Source: Acidobacteriota bacterium | GTDB taxonomy: Bacteria; Acidobacteriota; Terriglobia; Terriglobales; Acidobacteriaceae | Assembly: GCA_013289685.1 (NCBI GenBank) | Contig: JABCZL010000002.1 | Location: 62,001 to 126,000, forward strand | DNA: 64,000 bases | Direction: 5' to 3' | In this document: in pieces, positions 16,847 through 26,092 of the stretch | How positions within the stretch are numbered: the first letter of the stretch is position 1 | Layout: every line of letters starts with the position of its first letter | Notes under the pieces: generated by a model | What the model saw: the letters and a program-made list of their open reading frames with translations, nothing else | What the model was told of the DNA's origin: nothing | Database searches by the model: none | Made by a program: the position numbers and the translations under genes

Positions 16847-19336
16847 ATGACTGGAGTAATTGGTTTGCAGGCTGCATCACTGGGTTTCCGCCGGGTTTCA
16901 GAGTCTCGCGTGATCGCCCCGATTTTTGTTTTGCTGCTCGCATTGTCCTTTGCCCACGTGCCCCTGCTAGCGCAGACGCCCGTTACCACATGGCACTATG
17001 ACAATGCGCGAACCAGCGCCAACACTAGCGAGTTCCTCCTCACTCCGTCCAATGTAAACACCCGAACCTTCGGAAAATTGTTCACCCAACCGGTCGACGG
17101 TTACATCGTCGGTCAGCCACTTTATCTTCCCGGAGTCAGTATTTCCGGCCAGGGGACTCACGATGTTGTGTACGTTGCGACGATGCACGACAGTGTCTAC
17201 GCCTTCGATGCGGACAGCGACAGTCCTGCGCCCCTGTGGATGGCGAGCATCTTTACCTACAGCCCCGCGGGAGCCACAACCGTTCCCGCAACGGTGAAAA
17301 AAAATGCGACAGCCACCGGATGGACCGAGGTCGGCATCGTTTCTACTCCGGTAATCGATCCTGCCACGGGCACACTTTACCTGGTCGCGGAAACCTACGA
17401 GAGCGGACAGGTGGTGCATCGCCTCCATGCCCTGGACGTGAGCAGTGGACAGGAGAAATTCGGAGGGCCCACCACCATAGCTGCGACCTACACGGTGAAC
17501 GGCAGCACTTCGACCTTCCGTGACTTCTATCAGTTGAACCGCCCGGGCCTGCTTTTGACCAATGGCCATATCTACGTTGCCTTCGGTTCTAACTGCTGTA
17601 ACAATTACAGTCAGGGTTGGGTTATGTCCTACAATGCCTCCACCTTGCAGCTGGAGGGCGCCTTTGATGTCGAACCGGGCAAGATTCTGGCTTCGATATG
17701 GCAGAAGGGCGCAGGCCTTTCCGCTGATAGCAACGGCAATGTCTACGCGGAGACGGGAGAAGGGTTTTATGCGCCCGGCAGCAACTTGTCCACAAGTGTG
17801 CTCAAACTCAGTCAGATTGGCACGACTCTTTCCCTAACAGACTGGTTCACGCCTCTGAATTATCAGTATCTCTCGGCCCACGATTTGGATCTGGCCGAGG
17901 GGGTGTTGGTCTTACCGGACCAGCCGGGACCGTTTCCTCATGAACTAATTGCCGTTGGTAAGGAGGGAACCGTATATCTTCTGAATCGTGACAATTTGGG
18001 CCAGTTGTGCTCCAGTTGCACCACCAGCGATACCCAAATCGTGCAGGAACTTCTTAAGGCAGTTGGGTATGAGAGTGGGACCCCCGTCTTTTGGAATAAC
18101 AGAGTTTATTTCACCGGCTCTGGCGCTCCGGCGGTGGCCTACACTTTGAGCAATGGTTCCTTGCTTGTCCCGCCGTCCGCCCAGTCGGTGAGAATGAACG
18201 GAAGCTGGCACGCTCTAGTCACCGCAAACGGAAATAGCAATGGCCTTGTGTGGTTTTGCGGAAACGCCTTGGTGGCTCTCGACGCAGGCTCACTCAAAAC
18301 TCTTTATACCAGCGCCCAGGCGGCAAACGGTCGCGATACCCTTCCACCCCTAGCTCATTTCGCGACACCGATCGTCGCCGACGGAAAGGTTTTTGTCGGA
18401 ACGCAGAACAGCCTTGTCGTGTATGGATTACTCCCGGCCTTGTCGGCGATTGGGGGCAACGGCCAGGCGTCCAGTGTCGCATCAACGCTTCCCGTTCCTT
18501 TGATGGTTCAAGCCGCCGATCCCTACACTCACAATGTTTTCCCCGGATTGACGGTGACTTTCACGGACGGTGGCAAAGGTGGCATCTTCAATCCTTCCAC
18601 GGTTGTGACCGACCAGACCGGCTCTGCTTCGACCTCGTATAGCTTGCCAACCAAATCGGGCTCTTACGCGCTGACGGCCTCAACGCCTGGCTATGGGGCA
18701 GGCACTTTCACGGTAACGGCGCTTCCCGGTCCAGCCAAAGCGTTGTTTCGCCGCAGTCCTAACAGTCAGTCCGCGCCCGTAACCACACTACTGCCGGCTC
18801 CAATCATCACGCGGGCTCAAGATAGTTACGGCAACGGAGTAGCTGGCGTAATCGTAAGCTATAGCGATTCGGGTGCAGGCGGGACCTTCTCCAACAACCC
18901 TGTGACGACGGACAGCAATGGGCTGGCGCCGGTGAACTACACGACGTCGACGACCGCGGCTGTTCTGAGCGCCAAGATCGTTGCCACGGCTGTTGGAGTT
19001 CCACGCATGACATTTTCCGTGACGGTTACGCCCGGACCGGCTGTCAACATCGCTGCAGCTTCAGGGGATGGTCAGACCGCCTCACCCAATACTCAACTGA
19101 CACAGCAGCTGGTGGTGATGGTCACCGACCAGTACGGCAATGCGGTTTCGGGGATACCCGTCACCTTCGATGACGCGGGTGCCGGAGGCAGTTTCTCGTC
19201 GGATCCCGTGTCCACGAGTTCGAGCGGTTCCGCCAGCGTTATTTACACGACCTCGGCCAACACCGGAACCGGAACGATCCGGGCTATAGCCCCTGGAATT
19301 TCCGGTCAGGCAACTTTTACGTTCGACGTGCAGTAA
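16847..19336 (+). CDS. Secreted beta-propeller protein with three bacterial Ig-like (Big_1) domains
   Basis: 829 aa. A long n-region precedes a hydrophobic signal segment (residues ~22-42) ending in LLAQ. Residues ~45-535 form a PQQ-enzyme-like beta-propeller (VVYVATMHDSVYAFDAD, TLYLVAETYESG, GTVYLLNRDNLG). Residues ~540-829 hold three Big_1/invasin-like Ig repeats, each with a GLTVTFTDGGKGGIF- or IPVTFDDAGAGGSF-like core. No quinoprotein active-site motif is evident, so this is likely an adhesive or binding surface protein rather than a dehydrogenase. It follows the TonB receptor on the same strand by 304 bp with an intervening hairpin, so it is probably a separate transcript. Confidence 0.8.
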   Translation: MTGVIGLQAASLGFRRVSESRVIAPIFVLLLALSFAHVPLLAQTPVTTWHYDNARTSANTSEFLLTPSNVNTRTFGKLFTQPVDGYIVGQPLYLPGVSISGQGTHDVVYVATMHDSVYAFDADSDSPAPLWMASIFTYSPAGATTVPATVKKNATATGWTEVGIVSTPVIDPATGTLYLVAETYESGQVVHRLHALDVSSGQEKFGGPTTIAATYTVNGSTSTFRDFYQLNRPGLLLTNGHIYVAFGSNCCNNYSQGWVMSYNASTLQLEGAFDVEPGKILASIWQKGAGLSADSNGNVYAETGEGFYAPGSNLSTSVLKLSQIGTTLSLTDWFTPLNYQYLSAHDLDLAEGVLVLPDQPGPFPHELIAVGKEGTVYLLNRDNLGQLCSSCTTSDTQIVQELLKAVGYESGTPVFWNNRVYFTGSGAPAVAYTLSNGSLLVPPSAQSVRMNGSWHALVTANGNSNGLVWFCGNALVALDAGSLKTLYTSAQAANGRDTLPPLAHFATPIVADGKVFVGTQNSLVVYGLLPALSAIGGNGQASSVASTLPVPLMVQAADPYTHNVFPGLTVTFTDGGKGGIFNPSTVVTDQTGSASTSYSLPTKSGSYALTASTPGYGAGTFTVTALPGPAKALFRRSPNSQSAPVTTLLPAPIITRAQDSYGNGVAGVIVSYSDSGAGGTFSNNPVTTDSNGLAPVNYTTSTTAAVLSAKIVATAVGVPRMTFSVTVTPGPAVNIAAASGDGQTASPNTQLTQQLVVMVTDQYGNAVSGIPVTFDDAGAGGSFSSDPVSTSSSGSASVIYTTSANTGTGTIRAIAPGISGQATFTFDVQ

Positions 19337-19423
19337 CTGTCGAACAAGGCACCTTTACGGACGAGGGATCCCAGTCGAAAAGATCCCAGCCGAAAAGGCT
19401 CGACAATCCACCGCTGTTGCTCT

Positions 19424-19490
19424 CGCAACTATTTTCCAATGCTATGAACTCGACCGTGCTATCGCTCGCGAAGCGTAATCAGGTTTCCGG
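19424..19490 (-). pseudogene. HNH-nuclease 3'-tail relic (copy C) at the end of the OpgC-type gene
   Basis: This stretch matches the 3' end of the intact HNH gene at 46 kb: both share GCAACTATT, ACCGTG, ATCGCTCGC and AAGCGTAATCAGGTT in the same order. In the HNH frame the minus strand reads GNLITLRER-stop-HGRVHS, a decayed version of ENLITLCERCHGLVHD. The relic supplies, in another frame, the last residues (PDYASRAIARSSS) of the OpgC-type protein. A second relic in the same orientation lies at about 21.15 kb. Confidence 0.7.
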
Positions 19491-20722
19491 ATTTCCGTTG
19501 TCCGCGCTGGCGCGGAGCGCCGCCATCGCTCGTGGATCCTGGCCGGAAGCATAAGACTCAAGGCTGCCGCCACGGCGAGAAGTGTTCGCCATGCCGGGGC
19601 GAGCGAGACCCAGGAATCCCTGAAGCTGAACGCAATGCTAGAAACAAAAATCGACCACGCGAACACCTGGAGAGAATGTGCGCCCAGATAACGCAGCCAG
19701 CGTGATACGAGCGTCCCATGTGCCCTCTCGTCAACCGAACGCGGCAAGTACCAAAGGATATAGGCGTACGCCGCGAAATTGAGCATGCGCACGGGGTGGT
19801 TGATCGACCTCCATGCCCCCAGCGCGGCTTTGGTGTCGACGATTGAGAGATTCCCGAAAAACAGGGTTTGATGGCGGACGAGGAAGAGCACCGTCACCAG
19901 AGCAACGCTGGAGACAAACAGCAGGCGCGATGCTGGGATCGGTGAACCGTGTATGGCGGCCTGCCGATGGCCAAAGTAGGCTCCGGTGACGAACAACAGC
20001 TGCCACGCCAGGAAGTTGAAGGCGCCGAGTTGAAGCCATGCCGGGTTGTGCGCCGGGCTTCCGATGCCCCACTGCGCAACCAGCCACAGTGCGATGCTGG
20101 CCGCCCAGATCAGCCGGGCGCGACCCCTCGCCATCTGCTGCAACAGCAACGGGGTCAGGAGCAAGAAGGCCACGTACATCGGCAGGATGCCGAAAAGCGG
20201 GGGCTGATAGATTAGCAACGCGCCGTGCCACCAGGCTCCCCAGAAATTTGCAAACTGACTGGCGATCTGCCAGCCGCCCATCAGGCCGCCCACCAGAGCC
20301 ACGGTGTAAAGCAAAAGGTGAGTGAGATAGATGTCGCGTGCTCTCTGCCAGGCGCGGTGGCGGAGGGCCGCCTCCCCCTGCTTGGCCAAGATCTGTCCGT
20401 ACACCCAGGCGCTCACCATCCCCGAGAGAAACACGAAGCCCTCGGCGGCAGAGACAAATCCGAAACTCTGGCGGCTGAAACCAAGCAGCGGATGGTTGGG
20501 CAGGTGATCGACCATCATGATGGTCAAGAAGAGGCCGCGCAGGGTGTCGACCCGGGAGTCGCGCTCTCCAGATAGCTTCCTGACCGTGATCGCGCCTGGT
20601 GCAGCGCCCGCGACAACCGCGCCTGCAGCACCCGTCCAAAGCGAGGCGTTTAACGGGCTGATTGTCGCATCCAGGTCAGCCAGATCGGGTTCGGGAGCAG
20701 CCTTTCCGGTCGTTTCGAACAT
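19442..20722 (-). CDS. OpgC domain membrane protein (acyltransferase-like)
   Basis: About 426 aa from the ATG at 20722; an in-frame TTG at 20830 would add 36 residues without conservation. After a variable alanine-rich N-terminus, the conserved RDSRVDTLRGLFLTIMMVDH opens a multi-spanning membrane domain of about 10 segments. OpgC proteins succinylate periplasmic glucans in proteobacteria; in Acidobacteriota such proteins are probably surface-glycan acyl modifiers. The C-terminal tail is encoded by the decayed HNH relic, so the original C-terminus has been replaced. The gene is flanked by two HNH-tail relics in direct orientation. Confidence 0.75.
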   Translation of the reverse strand: MFETTGKAAPEPDLADLDATISPLNASLWTGAAGAVVAGAAPGAITVRKLSGERDSRVDTLRGLFLTIMMVDHLPNHPLLGFSRQSFGFVSAAEGFVFLSGMVSAWVYGQILAKQGEAALRHRAWQRARDIYLTHLLLYTVALVGGLMGGWQIASQFANFWGAWWHGALLIYQPPLFGILPMYVAFLLLTPLLLQQMARGRARLIWAASIALWLVAQWGIGSPAHNPAWLQLGAFNFLAWQLLFVTGAYFGHRQAAIHGSPIPASRLLFVSSVALVTVLFLVRHQTLFFGNLSIVDTKAALGAWRSINHPVRMLNFAAYAYILWYLPRSVDERAHGTLVSRWLRYLGAHSLQVFAWSIFVSSIAFSFRDSWVSLAPAWRTLLAVAAALSLMLPARIHERWRRSAPARTTEIRKPDYASRAIARSSS

Positions 20723-20830
20723 ATCCTGACTCGAACTTCGTGAACCAGCACAGATCGCGTCCAAGCTATCGCTGAGAACGCAGGACAGAAAAGGCGGTTG
20801 GCCCGGAAGCAACGGAATGGGGAGGGCCAA

Positions 20831-21389
20831 TCAATTCCGTAAGGTCTGTCTCAGGCAGTTTGTCTGGACGCCACCGCCCGCGCGCAGGCCCTCGCTCTGC
20901 TGAGCGCGATTCCATTTGCCCGGGGGGATGCAAGTACCCAGCCAAATGCAAGTGCCTGATTCCTGATCAGTTCCAGGATATTGACGGTAGCCTGCCGGTC
21001 GGTGAACGGCAAAAGTTTTCACATCTGGAAAGTCGATTGGTCCGGCATAGCTTACGCGCCTCAATTGTCGAGCTGCCTATCACAAGGGACGAGAGGCTCC
21101 CGCCGAAAAGGGTTCGTCAGTGCAATAGTTCTGCTCTAGCAACTTATTCCAAATTGTCATGGACTGACCGTGACATCGCTCGCAAAGCGCAATCTTCGCG
21201 TAAGCACAGCCTCCCGCCTGCTACATTCTCAATTACGTTCACGCGTTGGAACTCTTTCTGACTTATCGTCACTATCCTTAGAGAGTGACAAAGTCTCGTT
21301 GCAGTTAGGGTGAGATTAGCTTGGAGCATTTGCCATAATGACGCCTCGCAGTTGACAAATTCGGCCTAATTGGGGATAATCCCCGACCG
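20831..21389. other. Intergenic region upstream of the acyltransferase-3 gene
   Basis: Between the divergent OpgC-type and acyltransferase-3 genes there is about 560-700 bp, depending on the starts used. No gene is supported. Its right half holds the second HNH-tail relic. Confidence 0.5.
21133..21200 (-). pseudogene. HNH-nuclease 3'-tail relic (copy B)
   Basis: The minus strand encodes KIALCERCHGQSM, matching ITLCERCHGLVHD of the intact HNH protein at 46 kb. The nucleotides TTGTCATGGACT and CCGTGACATCGCTCGCAAAGCG are nearly unchanged between the two sites. No upstream part of the gene (start, HH motif) remains. It lies in the same orientation as copy C, about 1.7 kb away on the other side of the OpgC-type gene. 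Confidence 0.75.
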
Positions 21390-21422
21390 TTGCGTACTTT
21401 CGCGTGGGTTCTTGTGTCCACA

Positions 21423-22616
21423 ATGCCCCAGGGGATGCCCGGCAGTCCAGCAATCAGATTGATTCCGGATCATTTAGAATCAGCCGTGGGCTCCGCGCTT
21501 AGGGTATCTGCAGGCTCGCGAGCCAACTCCGTACCGACACGAGTGCTGGAACTGGATGGGTTTCGCGCTATCGCGGTTTTGATGGTCTTGGTGCTCCACC
21601 TGTTTTACGGCTGGCCAACGCCGGCTCTGTCATCAATTCCGCACCCGATTCTTCTTGCGATAGGACAAGGCTGGCGTGGCGTCGATCTTTTCTTCGTTCT
21701 TTCCGGGTTCCTGATAACCGGAATTTTGATTGACTCGAAAGAAAATGAGCATTTCTTTCGCAATTTTTATTCTCGGCGAATCCTCCGGATAGTGCCACTT
21801 TACCTCGCCTGCATTCTGGTAATGTATTTTGCCTATTCCGGCGCTGGTGCATACTTTCGATTATCCCTCTTGTATCTCGCCAACTTTGCTTCTGCTTTTC
21901 GGATAAAAATACCGCATGGCCCTGGCGTATTCTGGTCCCTCGCAATCGAGGAGCATTTTTATCTTCTATGGCCGCTATTAGTACGCTTCTTGAATAAGCG
22001 TTGGCTGCTCGGGTTTTCTTTGTTGGTCGTACTAGGCACTCCCATTCTCCGAGGCATTGGTGCACACGCAGGTATGGATCCTGAGAATCAGATATATCGA
22101 TATTCGTTCTTCCGATTCGATGGACTCGCTATGGGAGCTCTGCTGGCCATGTGGGTGAGATCGCGTTATTACTCTCGATGGTCGGCTTGGAGACTAGCAG
22201 GTGCGTTGATCGGAGCGTCATGCCTAATCCTTCTCGTTGGCCTTCCATATGACATCATGGGTTCAAAGACGGTGGTCGGCACTGCGGTTCACTACAGCCA
22301 AGCAGCGTTCGTCTTCGCGGCGCTGATGTCGTTAGCGTTAGCTTATCGTGGGAGCACCTTTACTGCTTTTCTGCGATGTCGTCCGGCCAGAATTACTGCA
22401 GATCTAAGCTACTGTATCTACTTGATCCATCTTTTTATTGGCGACATGTATTATCGAGTTCTTAAGTTTTTGAAGTTCGACGATTTAGCTCGTCTAGGCC
22501 CGGCAGGTTCGCTGGGTCTTCGAATCCTGGTGGTTGTAACGGTTACTTTCGGGCTCGCGGCACTATCAAAAAGATTCTTAGAAGATCCGTTTCTTCGCCT
22601 CAAACGGTATTTCTAA
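21423..22616 (+). CDS. Acyltransferase family 3 (OafA/YrhL-like) membrane protein
   Basis: About 397 aa from the ATG at 21423; a TTG at 21390 and an ATG at 21435 are alternatives. The conserved opening LELDGFRAIAVLMVLVLHL and GWRGVDLFFVLSGFLITGIL, followed by FYSRRILRIVPLYL, define the acyltransferase-3 family: 10 membrane spans with a catalytic histidine in the first loop. These enzymes O-acetylate or otherwise acylate surface sugars. The coding sequence is visibly richer in A+T than its neighbours, hinting at a different origin. No ribosome-binding site decides between starts. Confidence 0.85.
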   Translation: MPQGMPGSPAIRLIPDHLESAVGSALRVSAGSRANSVPTRVLELDGFRAIAVLMVLVLHLFYGWPTPALSSIPHPILLAIGQGWRGVDLFFVLSGFLITGILIDSKENEHFFRNFYSRRILRIVPLYLACILVMYFAYSGAGAYFRLSLLYLANFASAFRIKIPHGPGVFWSLAIEEHFYLLWPLLVRFLNKRWLLGFSLLVVLGTPILRGIGAHAGMDPENQIYRYSFFRFDGLAMGALLAMWVRSRYYSRWSAWRLAGALIGASCLILLVGLPYDIMGSKTVVGTAVHYSQAAFVFAALMSLALAYRGSTFTAFLRCRPARITADLSYCIYLIHLFIGDMYYRVLKFLKFDDLARLGPAGSLGLRILVVVTVTFGLAALSKRFLEDPFLRLKRYF

Positions 22617-23048
22617 GCTCCCGTTTACTGCCCGGCTCTAATCCAGTTTACTCATAGGCTGATCCCCGATGTCCACGCTTCGCTGACCTGCCCCATGCTT
22701 TCGTTCACGTAAGATTTACGACAACTCTGTTCGTCTCCATCTCGGGGCTGGACCGGCATGGGAGCGCGAGGGTCAAGGGACGGAGTACCGTTCTACTCGT
22801 ATTTCACCGTTCCTACCGTTCTAAACGATAGTGGGAGCACCCCGAGAACCATAGGACTCATGTACCCCCTGTACTTTCGCGTCCTTGCCCATGTACTACT
22901 GTGACTTTCCTTTTTTTCCCGCCTCCATAAAATGGGAGAAACTCGGGCGAAGTTTCTTTGTTTTTATCTGAGTTCAGTGGAAGTCCCAGTAGTCTTTGCT
23001 GACCCATGGTTGCTCGTTAGCGCTGAAGACCGGCTACGAGGAGGTGTC
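22617..23048. other. Intergenic region before the BPL_N lipoprotein gene
   Basis: About 430 bp without a convincing gene. It ends in CGAGGAGG, the ribosome-binding site of the next gene. Nothing else is recognisable. Confidence 0.4.
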
Positions 23049-23861
23049 GTGCTCTCAGTTATCAATAATGTTAATAGACTGCAGCGAGGGATAATCTTTG
23101 CGTTAATATCCCTTATTCCGATCGCTTTTACCGCGTGCGGAACCCCAGGCTCCACGATTGGGACGCCTGCGGCGGCTGTGCCGCTGAACACGGCGAAGAT
23201 ACCGCCTATCCTTCTTTTCAACGGGACGGGCACGTCCTCGTCCGACGTTGCGGCTGTCGAAGCGATCCTTTCTGCAAACGAGCTGACTTATTCCACAGCG
23301 AATTCATCGCAGCTCGACGCCATGACCGAGGCCCAGTTGAAGGCCTATAAGCTGCTGATTGTGCCAGGCGGCAACTCGATCACGATTGGCGACAATCTGA
23401 AGTCAAGTACTACAACCAACATTCACAACGCTGTCATCAACGACGGCCTACACTACCTGGGAATTTGTGCGGGCGGGTTCTTTGGCGGCTATTCAATCTA
23501 CAACGGGCTCAATCTCACGTCGGGGGTCTGGTTCAACTTCTACGCAGACTACTACAAAGGGATTAACAAGGCGGCGGTCGAGATTTCCAGTCCAGACTCC
23601 GGCGCTCTGGATCAGTATTGGCAGGATGGCCCCCAGCTTTCCGGATGGGGCAGCATTGTGGGCAAGTACCCGGATGGCACCCCGGCGATCGTAGAGGGCA
23701 AGTCCGGAAATGGATGGGTCATTCTCTCAGGCGTTCACCCCGAGGCCCCTTCCAGCTGGAGGGCGGGAATGAAGTTCACGACTTCAGTAGCCGTGGATAA
23801 CGCCTACGCTGGAACACTGGTGACTGCGGCATTGAGCGGCACTTCGTTGCCACACTACTGA
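23049..23861 (+). CDS. Lipoprotein with BPL_N (glutamine-amidotransferase-like) domain
   Basis: 270 aa from the GTG at 23049, chosen because a GAGGAGG box lies about 6 nt upstream and a lipoprotein signal (IIFALISLIPIAFTAC) follows at once. The frame is open further upstream but without a signal. Residues ~50-265 resemble the N-terminal biotin-protein-ligase-like (BPL_N) class I amidotransferase fold: ILLFNGTGTSSSD, LLIVPGGNS, and the nucleophile elbow GICAGGFFGG with its cysteine. A histidine in SGVHPEAPSSW fits the catalytic histidine. Exported members of this family have no settled function. It stands alone between the acyltransferase and the ABC exporter. Confidence 0.7.
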   Translation: MLSVINNVNRLQRGIIFALISLIPIAFTACGTPGSTIGTPAAAVPLNTAKIPPILLFNGTGTSSSDVAAVEAILSANELTYSTANSSQLDAMTEAQLKAYKLLIVPGGNSITIGDNLKSSTTTNIHNAVINDGLHYLGICAGGFFGGYSIYNGLNLTSGVWFNFYADYYKGINKAAVEISSPDSGALDQYWQDGPQLSGWGSIVGKYPDGTPAIVEGKSGNGWVILSGVHPEAPSSWRAGMKFTTSVAVDNAYAGTLVTAALSGTSLPHY

Positions 23862-23944
23862 GTTGGAACGGCGACGGACAGAAAATAGCCGTATCTGACT
23901 TCCGACCCTTTCCCAAGGCTGCAGTCTCTTTCGCTCGAGAACCG

Positions 23945-25135
23945 CTAGTGGAAGCTCTTCTCCTCGGGCGAGGCTCCCTCCACCAATTTCCATGAGTTTT
24001 CGATGTAGAAGTCGCCTGCAACAAATTTCCCCGGTCCCACATTAAGCGTTGCACAGCGCTGCCGTGCCTCGATCTCCTGCCCGTTAGACTCGATAGAAAG
24101 ATCTACCCGGTAAAGTCCCGGCACAACCGGTAGCACAGGGCAGTGGAACTCGACTCTGCCCTCGCCCGACCCCAGCTTAAGTCCTCCCTGCGAAGAGTCG
24201 GTGGTGAGTTGAGCACATAAATAACCGCTGGGCCAATAGAATGAGATTCGAAACACCACCGCAGGAATGGTCTGCCGGGTGCGATAGCCGAGGCGAGCCA
24301 CCATCGGGTGGCCGGTTCGAATGCCGTCTGTAGAGTCGGGGGCCGAGAAGGAAATGCTTGTGCATTGCGCCAGTGATTCTGGTTCCGCCAACCCGACCGG
24401 TCCCGCGTCGTTACTAAAAGTCATCTGCTGATATTCGTCGATGATTTGTCTTGGCGGCCCGTCGGCAACCACCCGGCCATGGTCCAGCAGAAGAGCCCGA
24501 TCGCAGAGACGATACACGGCAGCGAGATCGTGCGAAATAAAGACGATCGTGCGGCCCGCTCGTCTCAGTTCGGCAATGCGGTCGAGGCATTTCGCCTGAA
24601 ATGCAGCGTCTCCGACGGCCAGGACTTCGTCGAGTAACAGAATGTCGGGGTCTAGGTGTGCCGCGATCGAAAACCCCAACCGTACATACATCCCTGAGGA
24701 GTACCGCTTAACCGGCACATCAATGTACTGGCCGACCCCCGAAAACTCGACAATGCTGTCAAGCTTCCGGCGTATTTCCGAGCTCCGCATCCCGAGCATC
24801 GCGCCGTTCAAATCGATGTTCTCCCGTCCGGTGAGCTCCGGATGAAATCCAGAACCTACTTCAACCAACGCAGCCAATCTTCCTCGAACCGTGATCTCGC
24901 CTCTTGTCGGAGTGGTGATGCCGGAGAGAATCCTAAGGATGGTTGTCTTGCCCGCACCGTTGTGTCCCACGATTCCGAGAGCCTCTCCCTGTTCAACCTG
25001 AAAACTGATGTCGCTGAGTGCCCACATCGGGGTCGATCGCGTCCTAAAAGGAGCCGAATACCAGCGTTTCGGTGAGTCGCCAGACGTTCGGAGTCTGTAT
25101 TGTTTCGACACTCGATCGAGCCTTATGTCAATCAT
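23945..25135 (-). CDS. wzt: ABC-transporter ATP-binding protein of O-antigen/teichoic type with substrate-binding C-domain
   Basis: 396 aa. The nucleotide-binding domain (1-~245) has Walker A GHNGAGKTT (57-65), signature YSSGMYVRLGFSIA and Walker B ILLLDEVLAVGD. The C-terminal ~140 residues form a Wzt-C-like beta-sandwich that in known systems recognises the end of the exported polysaccharide. The ATG at 25135 lies 4 bp after the permease stop. It pairs with the permease upstream and, with it, follows the C-PCP-TE NRPS gene in one operon, so it may export a glycan or the NRPS product. Confidence 0.88.
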   Translation of the reverse strand: MIDIRLDRVSKQYRLRTSGDSPKRWYSAPFRTRSTPMWALSDISFQVEQGEALGIVGHNGAGKTTILRILSGITTPTRGEITVRGRLAALVEVGSGFHPELTGRENIDLNGAMLGMRSSEIRRKLDSIVEFSGVGQYIDVPVKRYSSGMYVRLGFSIAAHLDPDILLLDEVLAVGDAAFQAKCLDRIAELRRAGRTIVFISHDLAAVYRLCDRALLLDHGRVVADGPPRQIIDEYQQMTFSNDAGPVGLAEPESLAQCTSISFSAPDSTDGIRTGHPMVARLGYRTRQTIPAVVFRISFYWPSGYLCAQLTTDSSQGGLKLGSGEGRVEFHCPVLPVVPGLYRVDLSIESNGQEIEARQRCATLNVGPGKFVAGDFYIENSWKLVEGASPEEKSFH

Positions 25136-25139
25136 GAGT

Positions 25140-26075
25140 TCAGATTATGTCGGCCATAGTGGCTTCGGAAGACTTGAAGTATGCGTAGGCGATTGCAAGA
25201 CAAGCGAACGCGATTGCGGCAGAGAGCGCTAGACTGGTTGCGTCAGGTCTGCCGCCGCGGAGTAATACAGTACGAAAATTCTCAATCAGACCCGCGATGG
25301 GATCGAGCAAATACAGTTTGCGAAAGCGCACCGGCACCGACTGAAGCGAATAGACGACGGGAATGGTAAACATCCATACTTGCAGCAAGAGCGGAATGGC
25401 GAGCCCGATATCGCGGAAGCGAACGTGTATTGCCGAGAACAACAGGGCAATAGCGGCGGCAAAGCCGGCCAGCACCATCACGATCGGAATCACATACAGC
25501 ACATTCCAAGTAGGTAAGACCCTGTAGTGAGCCATGAACCCAGCCAGGATCGCGCAACCGATGAGAAAGTCGGCAAAGCCTGCCGCCAGGTAAGACAGTG
25601 GGATGATCTCGCGAGGGAAATACATCTTGGTGAGCAGATTCGGATACAAGACCAATCCGTGCACGGCGTTTAAAATCGAACTGGAAAAGAATATCCACGG
25701 CAGAAGGGCACATAACACGAACAGAGGATACGGAATGCCGCCTGTAGCCACTGTGGTTACGCGGGTAAACACAATGGTGTAGATGGTCATAAGCGCGAGA
25801 GGCTGAAGCGCAGCCCAAGTCCAGCCAAGAGCCGATTGCTTATAGCGAACCTTGAGCCGAAACCGGCTCAGTATCCAGAGAAGATCCGAATACCGAGCGA
25901 GCGTCTGCAGACCGCTGAAGATCGTGCCAACCGAGAACGCGGGCGGACGAATTACTTTCACGGGGCGCACTTGGCTGCGTCCCGTGGTTACCGATTGCCG
26001 GACAGCCGCCGATGACGCCAGCGTCTCGCCCGGGCGCGCAATAGACGAAGCCGCCGCCTCCGGACGCTCGGTCAT
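25140..26075 (-). CDS. wzm: ABC-2 type polysaccharide export permease
   Basis: 311 aa with an ABC2_membrane fold: six membrane spans following a ~70-residue N-terminal segment, with the conserved YKQSALGWTWAALQPL preceding the first span. The ATG at 26075 is preferred because AAGGGGA lies 8 nt upstream; the frame also opens at a TTG at 26096 that would overlap the NRPS stop by 4 nt. It forms the membrane channel with the Wzt-like ATPase encoded 4 bp downstream. Being embedded behind an NRPS gene rather than glycosyltransferases is unusual for this transporter class. Confidence 0.87.
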   Translation of the reverse strand: MTERPEAAASSIARPGETLASSAAVRQSVTTGRSQVRPVKVIRPPAFSVGTIFSGLQTLARYSDLLWILSRFRLKVRYKQSALGWTWAALQPLALMTIYTIVFTRVTTVATGGIPYPLFVLCALLPWIFFSSSILNAVHGLVLYPNLLTKMYFPREIIPLSYLAAGFADFLIGCAILAGFMAHYRVLPTWNVLYVIPIVMVLAGFAAAIALLFSAIHVRFRDIGLAIPLLLQVWMFTIPVVYSLQSVPVRFRKLYLLDPIAGLIENFRTVLLRGGRPDATSLALSAAIAFACLAIAYAYFKSSEATMADII

Positions 26076-26092
26076 CCCTAATTCCCCTTTAT

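Noticed and set aside
16847-19336. PQQ-dependent dehydrogenase
   Set aside because: Propeller repeats are present, but no quinoprotein active-site motif or cytochrome domain; Ig-like domains point to a surface binding role.
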